DNA of 43,306 nucleotides from Bacillota bacterium (lineage in GTDB: Bacteria; Bacillota; Limnochordia; Darwinibacteriales; DTU012): NCBI GenBank assembly GCA_012521185.1, contig JAAYMV010000077.1, positions 1 to 43,306 of the forward strand. Direction: 5' to 3'. Shown piece after piece: positions 10,099 to 22,066 of the stretch (positions within the stretch are counted from its first letter, which is position 1; every line of letters begins with the position of its first letter). The notes beneath the pieces were generated by a model. The model saw only the letters and a list, made by a program, of their open reading frames with translations. It ran no database searches and was not told the origin of the DNA. The position numbers were made by a program, and so were the translations under genes.

Positions 10099-11469
10099 CT
10101 ACTGATTAAGAACAGCATCTAAGGCTGCTTCATTTGCCAGGCGAGCATCTTCTAGTACTTTATTCGCTTGTTCAACAATTATGTTTTGGAATATGTCATC
10201 ATAATGAGCAAGACCTAGTCTGAGTTGATCACGAGCTGGTGTTACAATATTATCCCACACATAGCCAAGTTGTGGCACATAACGGTTAGGATCAACTAAT
10301 CCATTTTCTAAGGTAGCATAAACATCACGCATTCCTGGTGGTACTGCAGGATTATCAAAATAGAGTTCCCATGCTTTAGGTGCATTGATGGTTGGCATAC
10401 TATATGGGGCAGGAACTTCTACTTTCATCCGGGCTTCCCAACCTTCTGGATCATAGCTCATCCAACGTAAGAAGAGGAAAGCTTCTTCTGGATGCTTAGT
10501 GGTTGGAGAAATGCCCATATGGTCAACAATTAACGGAGTTGCTTGTCGAGCTGGACCATAAGGATACGGAATTACATCCCAGGGCACCTCATAATTTTCT
10601 GTCCACCAAGATAACGACCAGCTCCAACCAACATGGAAAGCTGCTTTACTTTGCATCCAAGGGGACACATTACCATAAGCTTCTTCAAAAGCAGGATGGG
10701 TCCAAGGATTAAGTACGCTGCCGTCTGCTAAACCAATGCTTACAGCAGCATTGTTTCTTTCAAATTCAATTGCTCGTTTCAAAGCTTCGGCAACATCAGG
10801 ATCATCAAGTAAAAGACGGGTACCATCTAAACTTAAACCATCCCAAGTAACCTTATCAGAATAAGCTGGCGGCATAAAAGCCCAGAACATCCAGGGATCT
10901 TCCATACCATAGTAGTTTTGCGCAGGACGATTAATCCGCATACAGATGTTCCATAAATCATCATATGTCCAAGAAGGATCTGGCTTACGTAGACCAAATT
11001 GGCTTAATACTTCTAAATTAGCTACCAAGAAACTAGCTTGTAATTGGAATGGCAAACCAAATAAACGGCCGCGAAAACGCATTGGTTCTAGTGTATTACC
11101 CCAGAACAAACCTTCATCGAATGTAGGATCTTTTTCCAAAAATGGTGTTAAGTCAGTTACCCAGCCATTACGTACATATAAGTTATTGTCCATAATCCAT
11201 AAAACATCAGGTAAAGTTCCCGCTGCAGCCAGTGCTGTAATCCGATCATTAAACTCTGCTGCATCTACAAACTCATAATGGACAATGATATTCGGGTAGG
11301 CTTCCATGAAAGCTTGGAGGCGTGGTTCTTGTGGTTGATCATCTGCTGCCCAACCCATGTACCATAATTCAACAACTTGATCACCTTGAGCACTGATTAG
11401 CCCTGTACTAGCTATGAGTGCTAACAAACTGAACACTAAACAAACTAACATTTTGCTTTTAGTTTTCAT
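10099..11469 (-). CDS. Extracellular sugar-binding protein, family 1 (CUT1)
   Basis: This 456-residue solute-binding protein has a typical signal peptide (1-27, cleavage near ISA). There is no Cys at the cleavage site, so it is not a lipoprotein; a free binding protein fits a periplasm. The mature protein opens with VVELWYMGWAADD, and ITALAAAGTLPDVLWIMDN, GRLFGLPFQLQASFLVAN and PEEAFLFLRWMSYDPEGW are characteristic of the family. It is rich in Trp and Tyr, as sugar-stacking sites require. It is the first transport gene after the LacI regulator, and a hairpin follows it. Which of the two permease pairs it serves cannot be decided from the sequence. Confidence 0.92.
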   Translation of the reverse strand: MKTKSKMLVCLVFSLLALIASTGLISAQGDQVVELWYMGWAADDQPQEPRLQAFMEAYPNIIVHYEFVDAAEFNDRITALAAAGTLPDVLWIMDNNLYVRNGWVTDLTPFLEKDPTFDEGLFWGNTLEPMRFRGRLFGLPFQLQASFLVANLEVLSQFGLRKPDPSWTYDDLWNICMRINRPAQNYYGMEDPWMFWAFMPPAYSDKVTWDGLSLDGTRLLLDDPDVAEALKRAIEFERNNAAVSIGLADGSVLNPWTHPAFEEAYGNVSPWMQSKAAFHVGWSWSLSWWTENYEVPWDVIPYPYGPARQATPLIVDHMGISPTTKHPEEAFLFLRWMSYDPEGWEARMKVEVPAPYSMPTINAPKAWELYFDNPAVPPGMRDVYATLENGLVDPNRYVPQLGYVWDNIVTPARDQLRLGLAHYDDIFQNIIVEQANKVLEDARLANEAALDAVLNQ

Positions 11470-11550
11470 GTTAGACTCCTTTCTCTCCTATACAGAATTG
11501 TGTTTATCACTCAAAGGTAATAAGTTTTTGAACCACCTCCAATCACAATT

Positions 11551-12540
11551 TTAGGAAGAGCTTCGTTCGATTAATTTAGGTGTTAAAACTACTTTACTAG
11601 TGTCAAGTGACCGGTTTTCCATCACTTTTAACAAAATTTCAGCCGTCTTCATTCCCATTTCATTATGTTGTGTATCAATAGTCGTTAGCGGTGGATTAGT
11701 AATCTCAGTAACGCCTAAGTTATCAACACCAAGTACTGCTATATCTGAAGGTATTTTTAAACCACGCTCATATAAACCACGAACAATTTCTACAGCAATA
11801 TGGTCACAAAAACAGAAGATCGCAGTTGGTTCCAAACCTTGATCTAAAGCTTTAAATAAAATTGCTTTAGCTGTCTCATTAGCGCGTACTTCTCGAATCC
11901 ATTGGTCTTCAACATTAATGCCATGTTTTTTCATTGTATTTAAATAACCTTGTAAGCGTAATCGAGCACTGTGGTTTCCAGATGAGTTTATAAAAAGAAT
12001 TTTACGATGACCTTTCTTAATCAAGTGTTCTGCTGCCATTTGACCAATTAGTTGATCGTCACAAACAACAAAATTAGTATCTACATCTGGAATATTCCGA
12101 CCTACTAACACAAAAGGAACTCTATTTTTGTTGAGAAACTCCACCACTGCTGGTGAGCTTTGCACAGGTGCTAAAACTAAACCGTCAACGCGCTGTTCTA
12201 ATAAAACTCGAACAGCTTCCATTTCTCGTTCAGGATCTTCATGGGAACTACTCAATAAAATATTGTAACCATAGTCACTTAAAACACGTTCAATGCCGGA
12301 AACTACGTTAGCGTAAAAAGGGTTTTCAATAGTTGTAACTAAAACTCCTACGATCTTTGTTTTGCCTGACCATAAACCCTTAGCTAATGAGTTAGGAACA
12401 TAGCCTAATTCCTCAGCTACAGCTAACACTCGCTTGCGGGTTTCTGGATTTACTTCTCCTTTATCATTTAATGCTCTAGATGCAGTAGCAATCGATACTC
12501 CACATATACGAGCTACGTCTTTTAAAGTAGCTGGTCCCAT
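11551..12540 (-). CDS. LacI-family transcriptional regulator (transport operon)
   Basis: This 329-residue regulator has an N-terminal LacI-type helix-turn-helix (TLKDVARICGVSIATASRALN, residues about 5-25) and hinge helix (PNSLAKGLW, about 50-58). A periplasmic-binding-protein-like effector domain follows (GVLVTTIENPFYANVVSGIE to LLTTIDTQHNEMGMKTAEILL). The ATG follows AAAGGAG. It sits directly upstream of the binding protein gene and downstream of the GH43 gene, so it likely controls both sugar uptake and its own synthesis. A LacI/cre-type palindrome lies 15 bases before its start codon. The effector is presumably the imported sugar or a phosphorylated derivative. Confidence 0.93.
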   Translation of the reverse strand: MGPATLKDVARICGVSIATASRALNDKGEVNPETRKRVLAVAEELGYVPNSLAKGLWSGKTKIVGVLVTTIENPFYANVVSGIERVLSDYGYNILLSSSHEDPEREMEAVRVLLEQRVDGLVLAPVQSSPAVVEFLNKNRVPFVLVGRNIPDVDTNFVVCDDQLIGQMAAEHLIKKGHRKILFINSSGNHSARLRLQGYLNTMKKHGINVEDQWIREVRANETAKAILFKALDQGLEPTAIFCFCDHIAVEIVRGLYERGLKIPSDIAVLGVDNLGVTEITNPPLTTIDTQHNEMGMKTAEILLKVMENRSLDTSKVVLTPKLIERSSS

Positions 12541-12554
12541 AAATTTATTCTCCT

Positions 12555-12570
12555 TTGCAAACGTTTCCGT
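12555..12570. promoter_or_regulatory. LacI/CcpA-type operator (cre-like) before the LacI gene
   Basis: TTGCAAACGTTTCCGT matches the catabolite-responsive element consensus WTGNAANCGNWNNCW at every defined position except the last. It contains the AAACGTTT core with central CG used by many LacI-family proteins. It lies just upstream of the ribosome binding site of the LacI gene, with a GATAAT-like -10 element close by on the minus strand. It could serve autoregulation, CcpA control, or both. Confidence 0.6.
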
Positions 12571-12647
12571 TGTATTATCTTTCGATAACTTTACGGAATT
12601 TCCTTTTTTATTTTTTAAAAAATTACATATCGATTTGCTTTTAACAA

Positions 12648-13958
12648 CTAAGCAATCTTTTTACCCCAGAGACAAAGTCCTTGACGATCAAGGCCGCTAA
12701 AAACTAAACAGGGCCTATCTTTTTCCCAATCCCATGCTGGTAATAGCTTCAGTGCAAACTCACCTCCTATAAATGGAGTGTTTAAGCTGACATAGAATGT
12801 TTGTTTATCTGATTCAAAGCGATAGTTACTTTGATGACTTATTTCTATTTCAATTGACTTAATCTGGTAATTATTGGCTCGATCTAACAAAATAATTTCC
12901 CATATTCCTTTAATTTCATCCCCTTCCAACTTTTGTACTTTTTCACCAGCATATCTTTGCGGTGAAACCACTGGCCAACCATTATCTGTCCAAAGAATTC
13001 TTCTAATATGCAAGTAAGGCCAACGTTTGTCCTTACCGCCCCGAGCATGGTGGGCGATGAAATATTCCTGATCATCTTTTAAAACTGAATTATGGCCAGG
13101 AGCAATCCAACCATAGTCTTGTGCAAAGCTATAACTGCCTAAAATCTTGTTGCCTACTTCTGATTGGGGAAAATGTTCTATGTCTGTAAACCGGTTTCCA
13201 TTAATGTCAACATAGGGTCCAGTAATCGACTCTGACCGACCAACCCGAATATTGTAATTTTCAAACAAAGAATCGTAAGAAACGAATAGATAATACTTTT
13301 TATATTGCTCATTGTAAATAATGTAAGGCCCTTCCACAGCACCTTCCACATGATGATGTCGGCGAGCAATTAAAGTTCCCGAACCGGGTTCTAATAATTT
13401 TCCAGTTTGTGGATTAATTCTGGTTATATAAATTCCCTCAAAAAATGAGCCATAAACCATCCAAGGTTGACCTTCATGGTCAATAACTATATTGGGGTCA
13501 ATAGCATTCATCGGATCGCCCTGTTCAGTTTTGTAAACTTCGCCTTGGTCGATCCAAGGTCCATCAATACTTTTACTGGTTGCTACACCAATGAAAGATT
13601 GATTCTTACCAAATTGAGAAGCAGAATAATATAAATAATAAGTATCACCTAACTTGCACACATCAGGCGCCCATAATGTTGAAGCCCCTGTCCATTGATA
13701 AGCTGCTTCCGGTACACCTGACAAGGCATAACCGACCCATTCCCAATGAATTAAATCTGGAGATTTACGAACTTGAATCCCGGCTGGTACTTGTCGATCT
13801 TTGGCTAATACTTTGCAATCAGTAGAAAAAATATAGTAATAGTCTCCATCTTTCACTAGTGCTGGATCATGTACATTATGAATTTTCCATTCGCTTTCTT
13901 TTTCAATGGCGTCATAATCATATAATTTATAGCTAGGCGGCTTATTTGGATAGTTCAC
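12648..13958 (-). CDS. Intracellular GH43 arabinanase/arabinosidase-like glycoside hydrolase
   Basis: This 436-residue protein has the five-bladed propeller sequence of GH43. The three catalytic acids are visible: D31 in VHDPALVKDGDYYY (general base), D154 in AIDPNIVIDHEGQPWMVYGS (pKa modulator), and E209 in VEGPYIIY (general acid). Also present are the APDVCKLGDTYYLYYS and APGHNS motifs usual in endo-1,5-alpha-L-arabinanases. There is no signal peptide, so it should act in the cytoplasm on imported short arabino-oligosaccharides. Residues after about 330 form an extra C-terminal beta-domain. The GTG start has GGAG nine bases before it. An extended -10 element (TGTTATAAA, with TATAAA at 14000-14005) lies upstream. 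Beta-xylosidase or other GH43 activity cannot be excluded. Confidence 0.88.
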   Translation of the reverse strand: MNYPNKPPSYKLYDYDAIEKESEWKIHNVHDPALVKDGDYYYIFSTDCKVLAKDRQVPAGIQVRKSPDLIHWEWVGYALSGVPEAAYQWTGASTLWAPDVCKLGDTYYLYYSASQFGKNQSFIGVATSKSIDGPWIDQGEVYKTEQGDPMNAIDPNIVIDHEGQPWMVYGSFFEGIYITRINPQTGKLLEPGSGTLIARRHHHVEGAVEGPYIIYNEQYKKYYLFVSYDSLFENYNIRVGRSESITGPYVDINGNRFTDIEHFPQSEVGNKILGSYSFAQDYGWIAPGHNSVLKDDQEYFIAHHARGGKDKRWPYLHIRRILWTDNGWPVVSPQRYAGEKVQKLEGDEIKGIWEIILLDRANNYQIKSIEIEISHQSNYRFESDKQTFYVSLNTPFIGGEFALKLLPAWDWEKDRPCLVFSGLDRQGLCLWGKKIA

Positions 13959-14024
13959 TTCACTCAGCTCCTCATGTTTGTTTACTTATTTCTTATGATT
14001 TTATAACATCTCAGCAAATTTAGC

Positions 14025-14059
14025 AAAAAAAAATAGCTATCACCCTCGGTGATAGCTAT
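14025..14059 (-). terminator. Rho-independent terminator of the glycolytic operon
   Basis: A perfect 12-bp stem (ATAGCTATCACC / GGTGATAGCTAT, loop of three) lies just past the eno stop codon. On the minus strand it is followed by a run of nine T residues. Confidence 0.93.
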
Positions 14060-14064
14060 GTTCA

Positions 14065-15348
<1,284 letters not shown>

Positions 15349-15369
15349 TCATATTTCCCCCTTTTTTGA

Positions 15370-16905
15370 CTAGTTTATAATTAAACTTTTTCCAGTCATT
15401 TCTGCTGGTTTATCTAACCCCATCAATTCTAATAAAGATGGAGCTAAGTCACCTAAAATACCGTCGGAGATTTTACGATCTCCAGCATTAAATAACCAAA
15501 CTGGAACTAAGTTAGAAGTATGAGCAGTATGTGCAGATCCAGTTTCTGGATCAACCATTTGCTCTGCATTACCGTGGTCTGCAGTAATAATTGCTTGCCC
15601 ACCCTGACGTTTAATAGCTTGCAATACTTTACCTAAACCCTGATCAACTGTTTCGACAGCCTTAATTGCAGCATCCATATCTCCAGTATGACCCACCATA
15701 TCACAGTTAGCATAGTTTAAGACAATTAAATCATATTTACCACTATCAATGGCTTCAACAACTGCCTCTGTTACTAATGGAGCACTCATTTCAGGTTGCA
15801 AATCATAAGTTGCTACCTTTGGTGAAGGAATTAGAATACGCTCTTCTCCTGGGAATGGCTCCTCTATGCCACCATTAAAGAAGAAAGTAACATGTGCATA
15901 TTTTTCAGTTTCCGCAATTCTTAATTGAGTCTTGTTCAGTTTACTGAGGTATTCTCCTAAAGTGTTACTTAAATCTTGAGGTTCAAACGCATACGGAGCA
16001 TTTAACTGTTGATCATATTGAGTCATTGTAATAAAACATAGATCCAACTTACCACTTACTCTGGGGAAACCATCAAAATCGTCATTTAAGAATGCCCAAC
16101 TTAGTTCGCGAGCACGGTCTGCCCGGAAGTTAAAGAAAATCACTGCGTCTTCATTTTCTATAGTAGCTACTGGCTGATCATTTTCCATAATCACAGTCGG
16201 AATCACAAACTCATCTGTTTCGCCATTGGCATAAGCGTTTTGAATAGCTTCAGCGCTAGAGGAAGCTGGTCGACCTTTACCTAGTGTTAGTGCTTCATAG
16301 GCTTGAACTACCCGTTCCCAACGGCGATCTCGATCCATTGCGTAATAACGACCGGAAATTGTAGCTATCTTACCAACACCAATTTTCTCTATTTCTGCTT
16401 CTAGCTCAGCTAAATATTCAGCTGCACTAGAAGGGGGGACATCACGCCCGTCGAGGAAAGCATGGACGTACACATCTTGCAAACCATGCTCTTTAGCCAT
16501 TTGCAATAACGCATAAAGATGCATGCTGTGACTATGTACACCACCAGGCGATACTAATCCCATTAAATGTAATTTAGTACTATTTTCTTTAGCATGGTTA
16601 ATAGCTTTTAATAGCTGTTCGTTCTTGAAAAATTCTCCTTCTTTAATGGCCTTAGAAATTCGTGCCACGTCTTGGTACACAATTCGTCCTGCACCAATAT
16701 TTAAGTGACCTACGTTAGAGTCACCCATTTGACCAGCCATTAAACCAACACTTTCTCCAGATGCTCTTAAAGTAGCAGAGGGACAGTTTTCCCATAACCA
16801 ATCGATTGTTGGCTTACGTGCTGCTTCAACTGCATTGCCTTCTTTATTCTCACTTAAGCCAAATCCATCTAATATGATTAATGCTACAGGTTTTTTTGCA
16901 CCCAC
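15370..16905 (-). CDS. gpmI: 2,3-bisphosphoglycerate-independent phosphoglycerate mutase
   Basis: This 511-residue enzyme interconverts 3- and 2-phosphoglycerate. It belongs to the manganese-dependent alkaline-phosphatase superfamily rather than the cofactor-dependent mutases. The first metal-site motif LIILDGFGLSENKEGNA, the phosphorylated Ser (S63 in MGDSNVGHLNIGAGR), and the C-terminal metal-binding DHGNAEQM and HTAHTSNLVP are present. It starts with GTG after GGGGGATTT. Only 11 bases separate it from tpiA and 21 from eno, so it is cotranscribed. Confidence 0.98.
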   Translation of the reverse strand: MGAKKPVALIILDGFGLSENKEGNAVEAARKPTIDWLWENCPSATLRASGESVGLMAGQMGDSNVGHLNIGAGRIVYQDVARISKAIKEGEFFKNEQLLKAINHAKENSTKLHLMGLVSPGGVHSHSMHLYALLQMAKEHGLQDVYVHAFLDGRDVPPSSAAEYLAELEAEIEKIGVGKIATISGRYYAMDRDRRWERVVQAYEALTLGKGRPASSSAEAIQNAYANGETDEFVIPTVIMENDQPVATIENEDAVIFFNFRADRARELSWAFLNDDFDGFPRVSGKLDLCFITMTQYDQQLNAPYAFEPQDLSNTLGEYLSKLNKTQLRIAETEKYAHVTFFFNGGIEEPFPGEERILIPSPKVATYDLQPEMSAPLVTEAVVEAIDSGKYDLIVLNYANCDMVGHTGDMDAAIKAVETVDQGLGKVLQAIKRQGGQAIITADHGNAEQMVDPETGSAHTAHTSNLVPVWLFNAGDRKISDGILGDLAPSLLELMGLDKPAEMTGKSLIIN

Positions 16906-16916
16906 ATAAATCCCCC

Positions 16917-17672
16917 CTATTTTGCTACGTTATAATTAACGATAGCGGCAAATTCATTAGCATCGAGACTTGCACCGCCTACTAATGCACCATCAATCTC
17001 AGGCTCAGCCATTAATTCTTTAATGTTACTGGATTTAACACTTCCGCCATACTGAATTCGAACAGCATTGGCTACCTCTTGATCATAAATCTCAGCAATA
17101 GTTTTTCTAATGGTAGCAATTACTTGATTAGCATCAGCAGCACTAGCAGTTTCTCCAGTGCCAATCGCCCAAATGGGCTCATAAGCAATCACAACATTTA
17201 CAGCATCTGTAGCAGTAATCCCATCAAATGCTGCTTTAACTTGGCTAACAACTACAGTTTCTGTTTCGTTAGCCTTTCTTTGTGCTAAAGTTTCTCCAAC
17301 ACAAATAATTGGATTGATCCTATATTTCAAAGCTAAACGGGCCTTTTTATTGATTTGTTCATCTGTTTCATTAAAGAGTTCACGCCGTTCTGAGTGACCT
17401 AAGATCACATATTTACAACCTATATCTCTTAACATCAAAACAGATACTTCTCCGGTATAAGCCCCTGATTCTGCATCAGCCATGTTTTGCGCTGCTAAAC
17501 CAATATTAGCTAATCCAAGGGCATTTACAGCTGATAAAGCAGTAAATGGCGGGCAAACAACAACTTCAACATTTTGTTCTTCAATTAATTCTGCTAAATT
17601 GCGACAAGTTTCGATAGCTTCACCGATTGTCTTATGCATTTTCCAATTGCCCGCAATTATAGGTTTTCGCAC
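16917..17672 (-). CDS. tpiA: Triosephosphate isomerase
   Basis: Triosephosphate isomerase (251 residues) interconverts dihydroxyacetone phosphate and glyceraldehyde 3-phosphate. Active-site residues are all visible: N9 and K11 in GNWKMHKT, H93 in ILGHSERR, and E165 in AYEPIWAIGTG. The phosphate-binding loops (YGGSVKSSN and DGALVGGASLD) are also intact. The GTG start follows AGGAGGGTGC, 11 bases after the pgk stop. Confidence 0.98.
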   Translation of the reverse strand: MRKPIIAGNWKMHKTIGEAIETCRNLAELIEEQNVEVVVCPPFTALSAVNALGLANIGLAAQNMADAESGAYTGEVSVLMLRDIGCKYVILGHSERRELFNETDEQINKKARLALKYRINPIICVGETLAQRKANETETVVVSQVKAAFDGITATDAVNVVIAYEPIWAIGTGETASAADANQVIATIRKTIAEIYDQEVANAVRIQYGGSVKSSNIKELMAEPEIDGALVGGASLDANEFAAIVNYNVAK

Positions 17673-17683
17673 TTAGCACCCTC

Positions 17684-18868
17684 CTAACGATCGTTAAGTG
17701 CTGCTACTCCTGGTAGCTCTTTACCTTCTAAAAATTCTAAAGACGCTCCGCCACCAGTAGATACGTGAGTCATTTTCTCAGCTAGGCCAGCTTGTTCAAC
17801 AGCAGCAGCAGAGTCTCCGCCGCCAATAATTGTAATCGCCGAACTGTCAGCTAAGGCTTGAGCTACTGCATTGGTTCCTTTAGCAAAAGCAGGGAACTCA
17901 AACACACCCATAGGACCGTTCCAAATTACTGTTTCGGCCTTAGCAATTGCATCGCTAAATAATTTAATTGTCTCAGGTCCTATATCTAATCCTTCCCAAT
18001 CAGCTGGGATTTGATCAGCAGCTACTACCTTATGCTCAGCATCTGCAGCAAATTCAGCAGCAACTACTACATCAACGGGCAATAGTAATTGTACTCCTTT
18101 AGCTTCTGCATCTGCCATAATTTTTTTACAAAAATCAATGCGATCCGCATCTAATAAAGATTTACCAATTTCATAGCCTTTAGCCTTTAGGAATGTATAG
18201 GCCATGCCACCGCCGATAATCAATGTATCGACTTTATTAAGTAAAGCTTCAATTACAGCAATTTTATCTTGAACTTTTGCTCCACCTAAAATGGCAACAA
18301 AAGGACGTTTAGGATCATTAACTGCGCCACCTAAGAATTTTAATTCTTTTTCCATTAAAAATCCAGATACTGCTGGCAAATATTCAGCAACTCCAGCTGT
18401 GGAAGCATGAGCCCGGTGAGCAGTACCAAAAGCATCATTAACGTAAATGTCACCTACAGCAGCTAACTTCTTGGCAAACTCTAAATCATTCGCTTCCTCT
18501 TCAGCATAAAAACGAACGTTTTCCAGTAATAAAACATCGCCTTCATTTAAGTTAGCTACCGCTTGCTCTACTACTTCACCAATACAGTCATCTACTTTAA
18601 CAACTGGTTGACCCAGTAATTCAGATAAACGTTTAGCTACTGGATCAAGCCGCATCGAATCAACAGGCTTACCTTTTGGTCTACCAAAGTGGGACATTAA
18701 AATTACTTTTGCCTTATGGTCCACTAAATATTTAATAGTTGGTAATGCTGCAGTGATTCTTTTGTCATCGGTAATCTCACCTTGTTCGTTTACAGGCACG
18801 TTAAAGTCAGCACGCATTAAAACTCGTTTACCCCGGACATCTACATCAGTAATGATCTGTTTGTTCAT
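17684..18868 (-). CDS. pgk: Phosphoglycerate kinase
   Basis: Phosphoglycerate kinase (394 residues) makes ATP from 1,3-bisphosphoglycerate. Substrate-binding motifs [20 protein letters not shown] and SHFGRPKG lie in the N-domain. [14 protein letters not shown], the NGPMGVFE loop and [10 protein letters not shown] lie in the C-domain, where the nucleotide binds. The ATG follows an AGGAGGG site. The gene is separated from gap by 55 bases that hold a GC-rich hairpin, whereas other junctions in the operon are 11-21 bases. Confidence 0.98.
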   Translation of the reverse strand: MNKQIITDVDVRGKRVLMRADFNVPVNEQGEITDDKRITAALPTIKYLVDHKAKVILMSHFGRPKGKPVDSMRLDPVAKRLSELLGQPVVKVDDCIGEVVEQAVANLNEGDVLLLENVRFYAEEEANDLEFAKKLAAVGDIYVNDAFGTAHRAHASTAGVAEYLPAVSGFLMEKELKFLGGAVNDPKRPFVAILGGAKVQDKIAVIEALLNKVDTLIIGGGMAYTFLKAKGYEIGKSLLDADRIDFCKKIMADAEAKGVQLLLPVDVVVAAEFAADAEHKVVAADQIPADWEGLDIGPETIKLFSDAIAKAETVIWNGPMGVFEFPAFAKGTNAVAQALADSSAITIIGGGDSAAAVEQAGLAEKMTHVSTGGGASLEFLEGKELPGVAALNDR

Positions 18869-18892
18869 CGAAATCCCTCCTTAAACCTAAGG

Positions 18893-18916
18893 AATGAGGG
18901 GGAACTCCCCCTCATT
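18893..18916 (-). promoter_or_regulatory. Intercistronic hairpin between gap and pgk
   Basis: A perfect 10-bp stem (AATGAGGGGG / CCCCCTCATT, loop AACT on the plus strand) lies immediately after the gap stop codon. No T-run follows on the minus strand, so full termination is unlikely. It may stabilise the 3' end of a cggR-gap transcript or reduce read-through, which would allow more gap product than downstream products. Confidence 0.65.
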
Positions 18917-18923
18917 TTCAGTA

Positions 18924-20967
<2,044 letters not shown>

Positions 20968-20985
20968 AAATTAAACCCCTTAGCT

Positions 20986-21020
20986 GGATCTTTTTTATCC
21001 CACAGGTACATTTTTGACCC
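20986..21020. promoter_or_regulatory. Tandem CggR-type operator
   Basis: On the minus strand two similar boxes, GGGTCAAAAATGTACC and GGGATAAAAAAGATCC, are separated by three bases and start 19 bases apart. They lie between the -10 element and the cggR start codon. The arrangement matches the tandem direct repeat known for Bacillus CggR, where two dimers bind side by side, although the bases differ. Confidence 0.7.
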
Positions 21021-21029
21021 ACCTTGCTG

Positions 21030-21058
21030 ATAATAGAACTTCACAATTGGTAAGTCTA
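21030..21058 (-). promoter_or_regulatory. SigA-type promoter of the cggR-gap operon
   Basis: On the minus strand, TAGACT (-35, 21053-21058) and TATTAT (-10, 21030-21035) are separated by exactly 17 bases. They match the consensus at four and five of six positions. The CggR-type operator lies just downstream. Confidence 0.7.
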
Positions 21059-21112
21059 TTCTATTTAGAGGAAATATATTCCTCCCCTGATATTGTAAAA
21101 ATAATATTAATG

Positions 21113-22042
21113 TTAATCTGCTATCTGCTCTTTTTGTAGTCGTTGATAAGTCTGTTCTAATTGACGCATCCGATGATTGATCCCAGATTTACTTAGTGGT
21201 GGTTCAAAGAGCTCACCTAGTTCCTTTAATGACGCATAAGGATTTTCCAAACGCAATTTAGCCGTTTGATAAAGTTTAGGTGGCAAAGTAGATAAATCCA
21301 GATGCGCATCAATATATTCAATCATCTCAATTTGATTCATCGCAGCTTTAATTGTCTTATCTACATTAGCTGTTTCACAATTAACCAACCGATTGACTTG
21401 ATTGCGCATATCTTTCATTACACGGATATTTTCAAACTCCAATAAACTAGTATGCGCCCCCATGAGATTTAACAATGTGGAAATTTGGTCACCATCTTTT
21501 AAATAAACCAAATAATTACCTTTTCGCATAGTAATATTACTGGATAAGCCGAAAGAATTTATAGTTCCTAAAATCCGATAAGCTACTTCCCGCTTTTCGG
21601 TGAAAAATTCTAAATGATAAGTTTTCTCAGGATTAGTAATTGATCCATGGCTAATGAAAGAACCTCGCAAATACCCACGCCGGCAACAATCATTTTCTAA
21701 AATTTTCAGTTCAGCATTAGTATACGCTTGATTCATAAAACTATTATATACTAACTGCGCAGCCTCTTTGCCCAAGACTCGGATAGCACAGACTTGATTT
21801 TTTCTAATCCTAGCCTTTTGTACTAATGTTTGCGTCGGTACATCTGGAAAAATACTACGAATTAAACTTAATACGTTCCGAGCTACTAGAGGCGATGAAT
21901 GTGTAAAATCGAGATAATTCCCTTCTTTGCCCATTAAATATCCATTTAAATCATAAAAAGCAGTTAACTCTGCTATGCGACAGCAAGTTGTTTCAGGCAT
22001 AATCCTGGCCAACTCATTTTTCGTTTTTTCCGAAAATCCCAA
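21113..22042 (-). CDS. whiA: DNA-binding protein WhiA
   Basis: WhiA (309 residues) has a degenerate LAGLIDADG homing-endonuclease-like N-domain and a C-terminal helix-turn-helix. Visible signatures are FSEKTKNELARI at the start, CCRRGYLRGSFISHGSITNP, the LVNCETANVDKTIKAAMNQ segment before the HTH, and EPPLSKSGINHRMRQL in it. In actinobacteria it controls sporulation; in Bacillus it affects division and chromosome segregation. The start is TTG at 22042 with GGAGGG upstream. It follows a VanW-type gene and is the last gene of the yvcK group; cggR starts anew from its own promoter 145 bases downstream. Confidence 0.96.
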   Translation of the reverse strand: MGFSEKTKNELARIMPETTCCRIAELTAFYDLNGYLMGKEGNYLDFTHSSPLVARNVLSLIRSIFPDVPTQTLVQKARIRKNQVCAIRVLGKEAAQLVYNSFMNQAYTNAELKILENDCCRRGYLRGSFISHGSITNPEKTYHLEFFTEKREVAYRILGTINSFGLSSNITMRKGNYLVYLKDGDQISTLLNLMGAHTSLLEFENIRVMKDMRNQVNRLVNCETANVDKTIKAAMNQIEMIEYIDAHLDLSTLPPKLYQTAKLRLENPYASLKELGELFEPPLSKSGINHRMRQLEQTYQRLQKEQIAD

Positions 22043-22066
22043 TTAGTACCCTCCTATATCCGAGTC

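Noticed and set aside
10946-11278. Plus-strand open frame of 110 codons inside the binding protein gene
   Set aside because: It is antisense to a solid gene, shows low-complexity Lys/Ser/Asn composition and has no family resemblance.
21068-21084. GAGGAA/TTCCTC inverted repeat as a whiA terminator
   Set aside because: The stem is only six base pairs and no T-run follows on the minus strand, so I could not support a terminator here.
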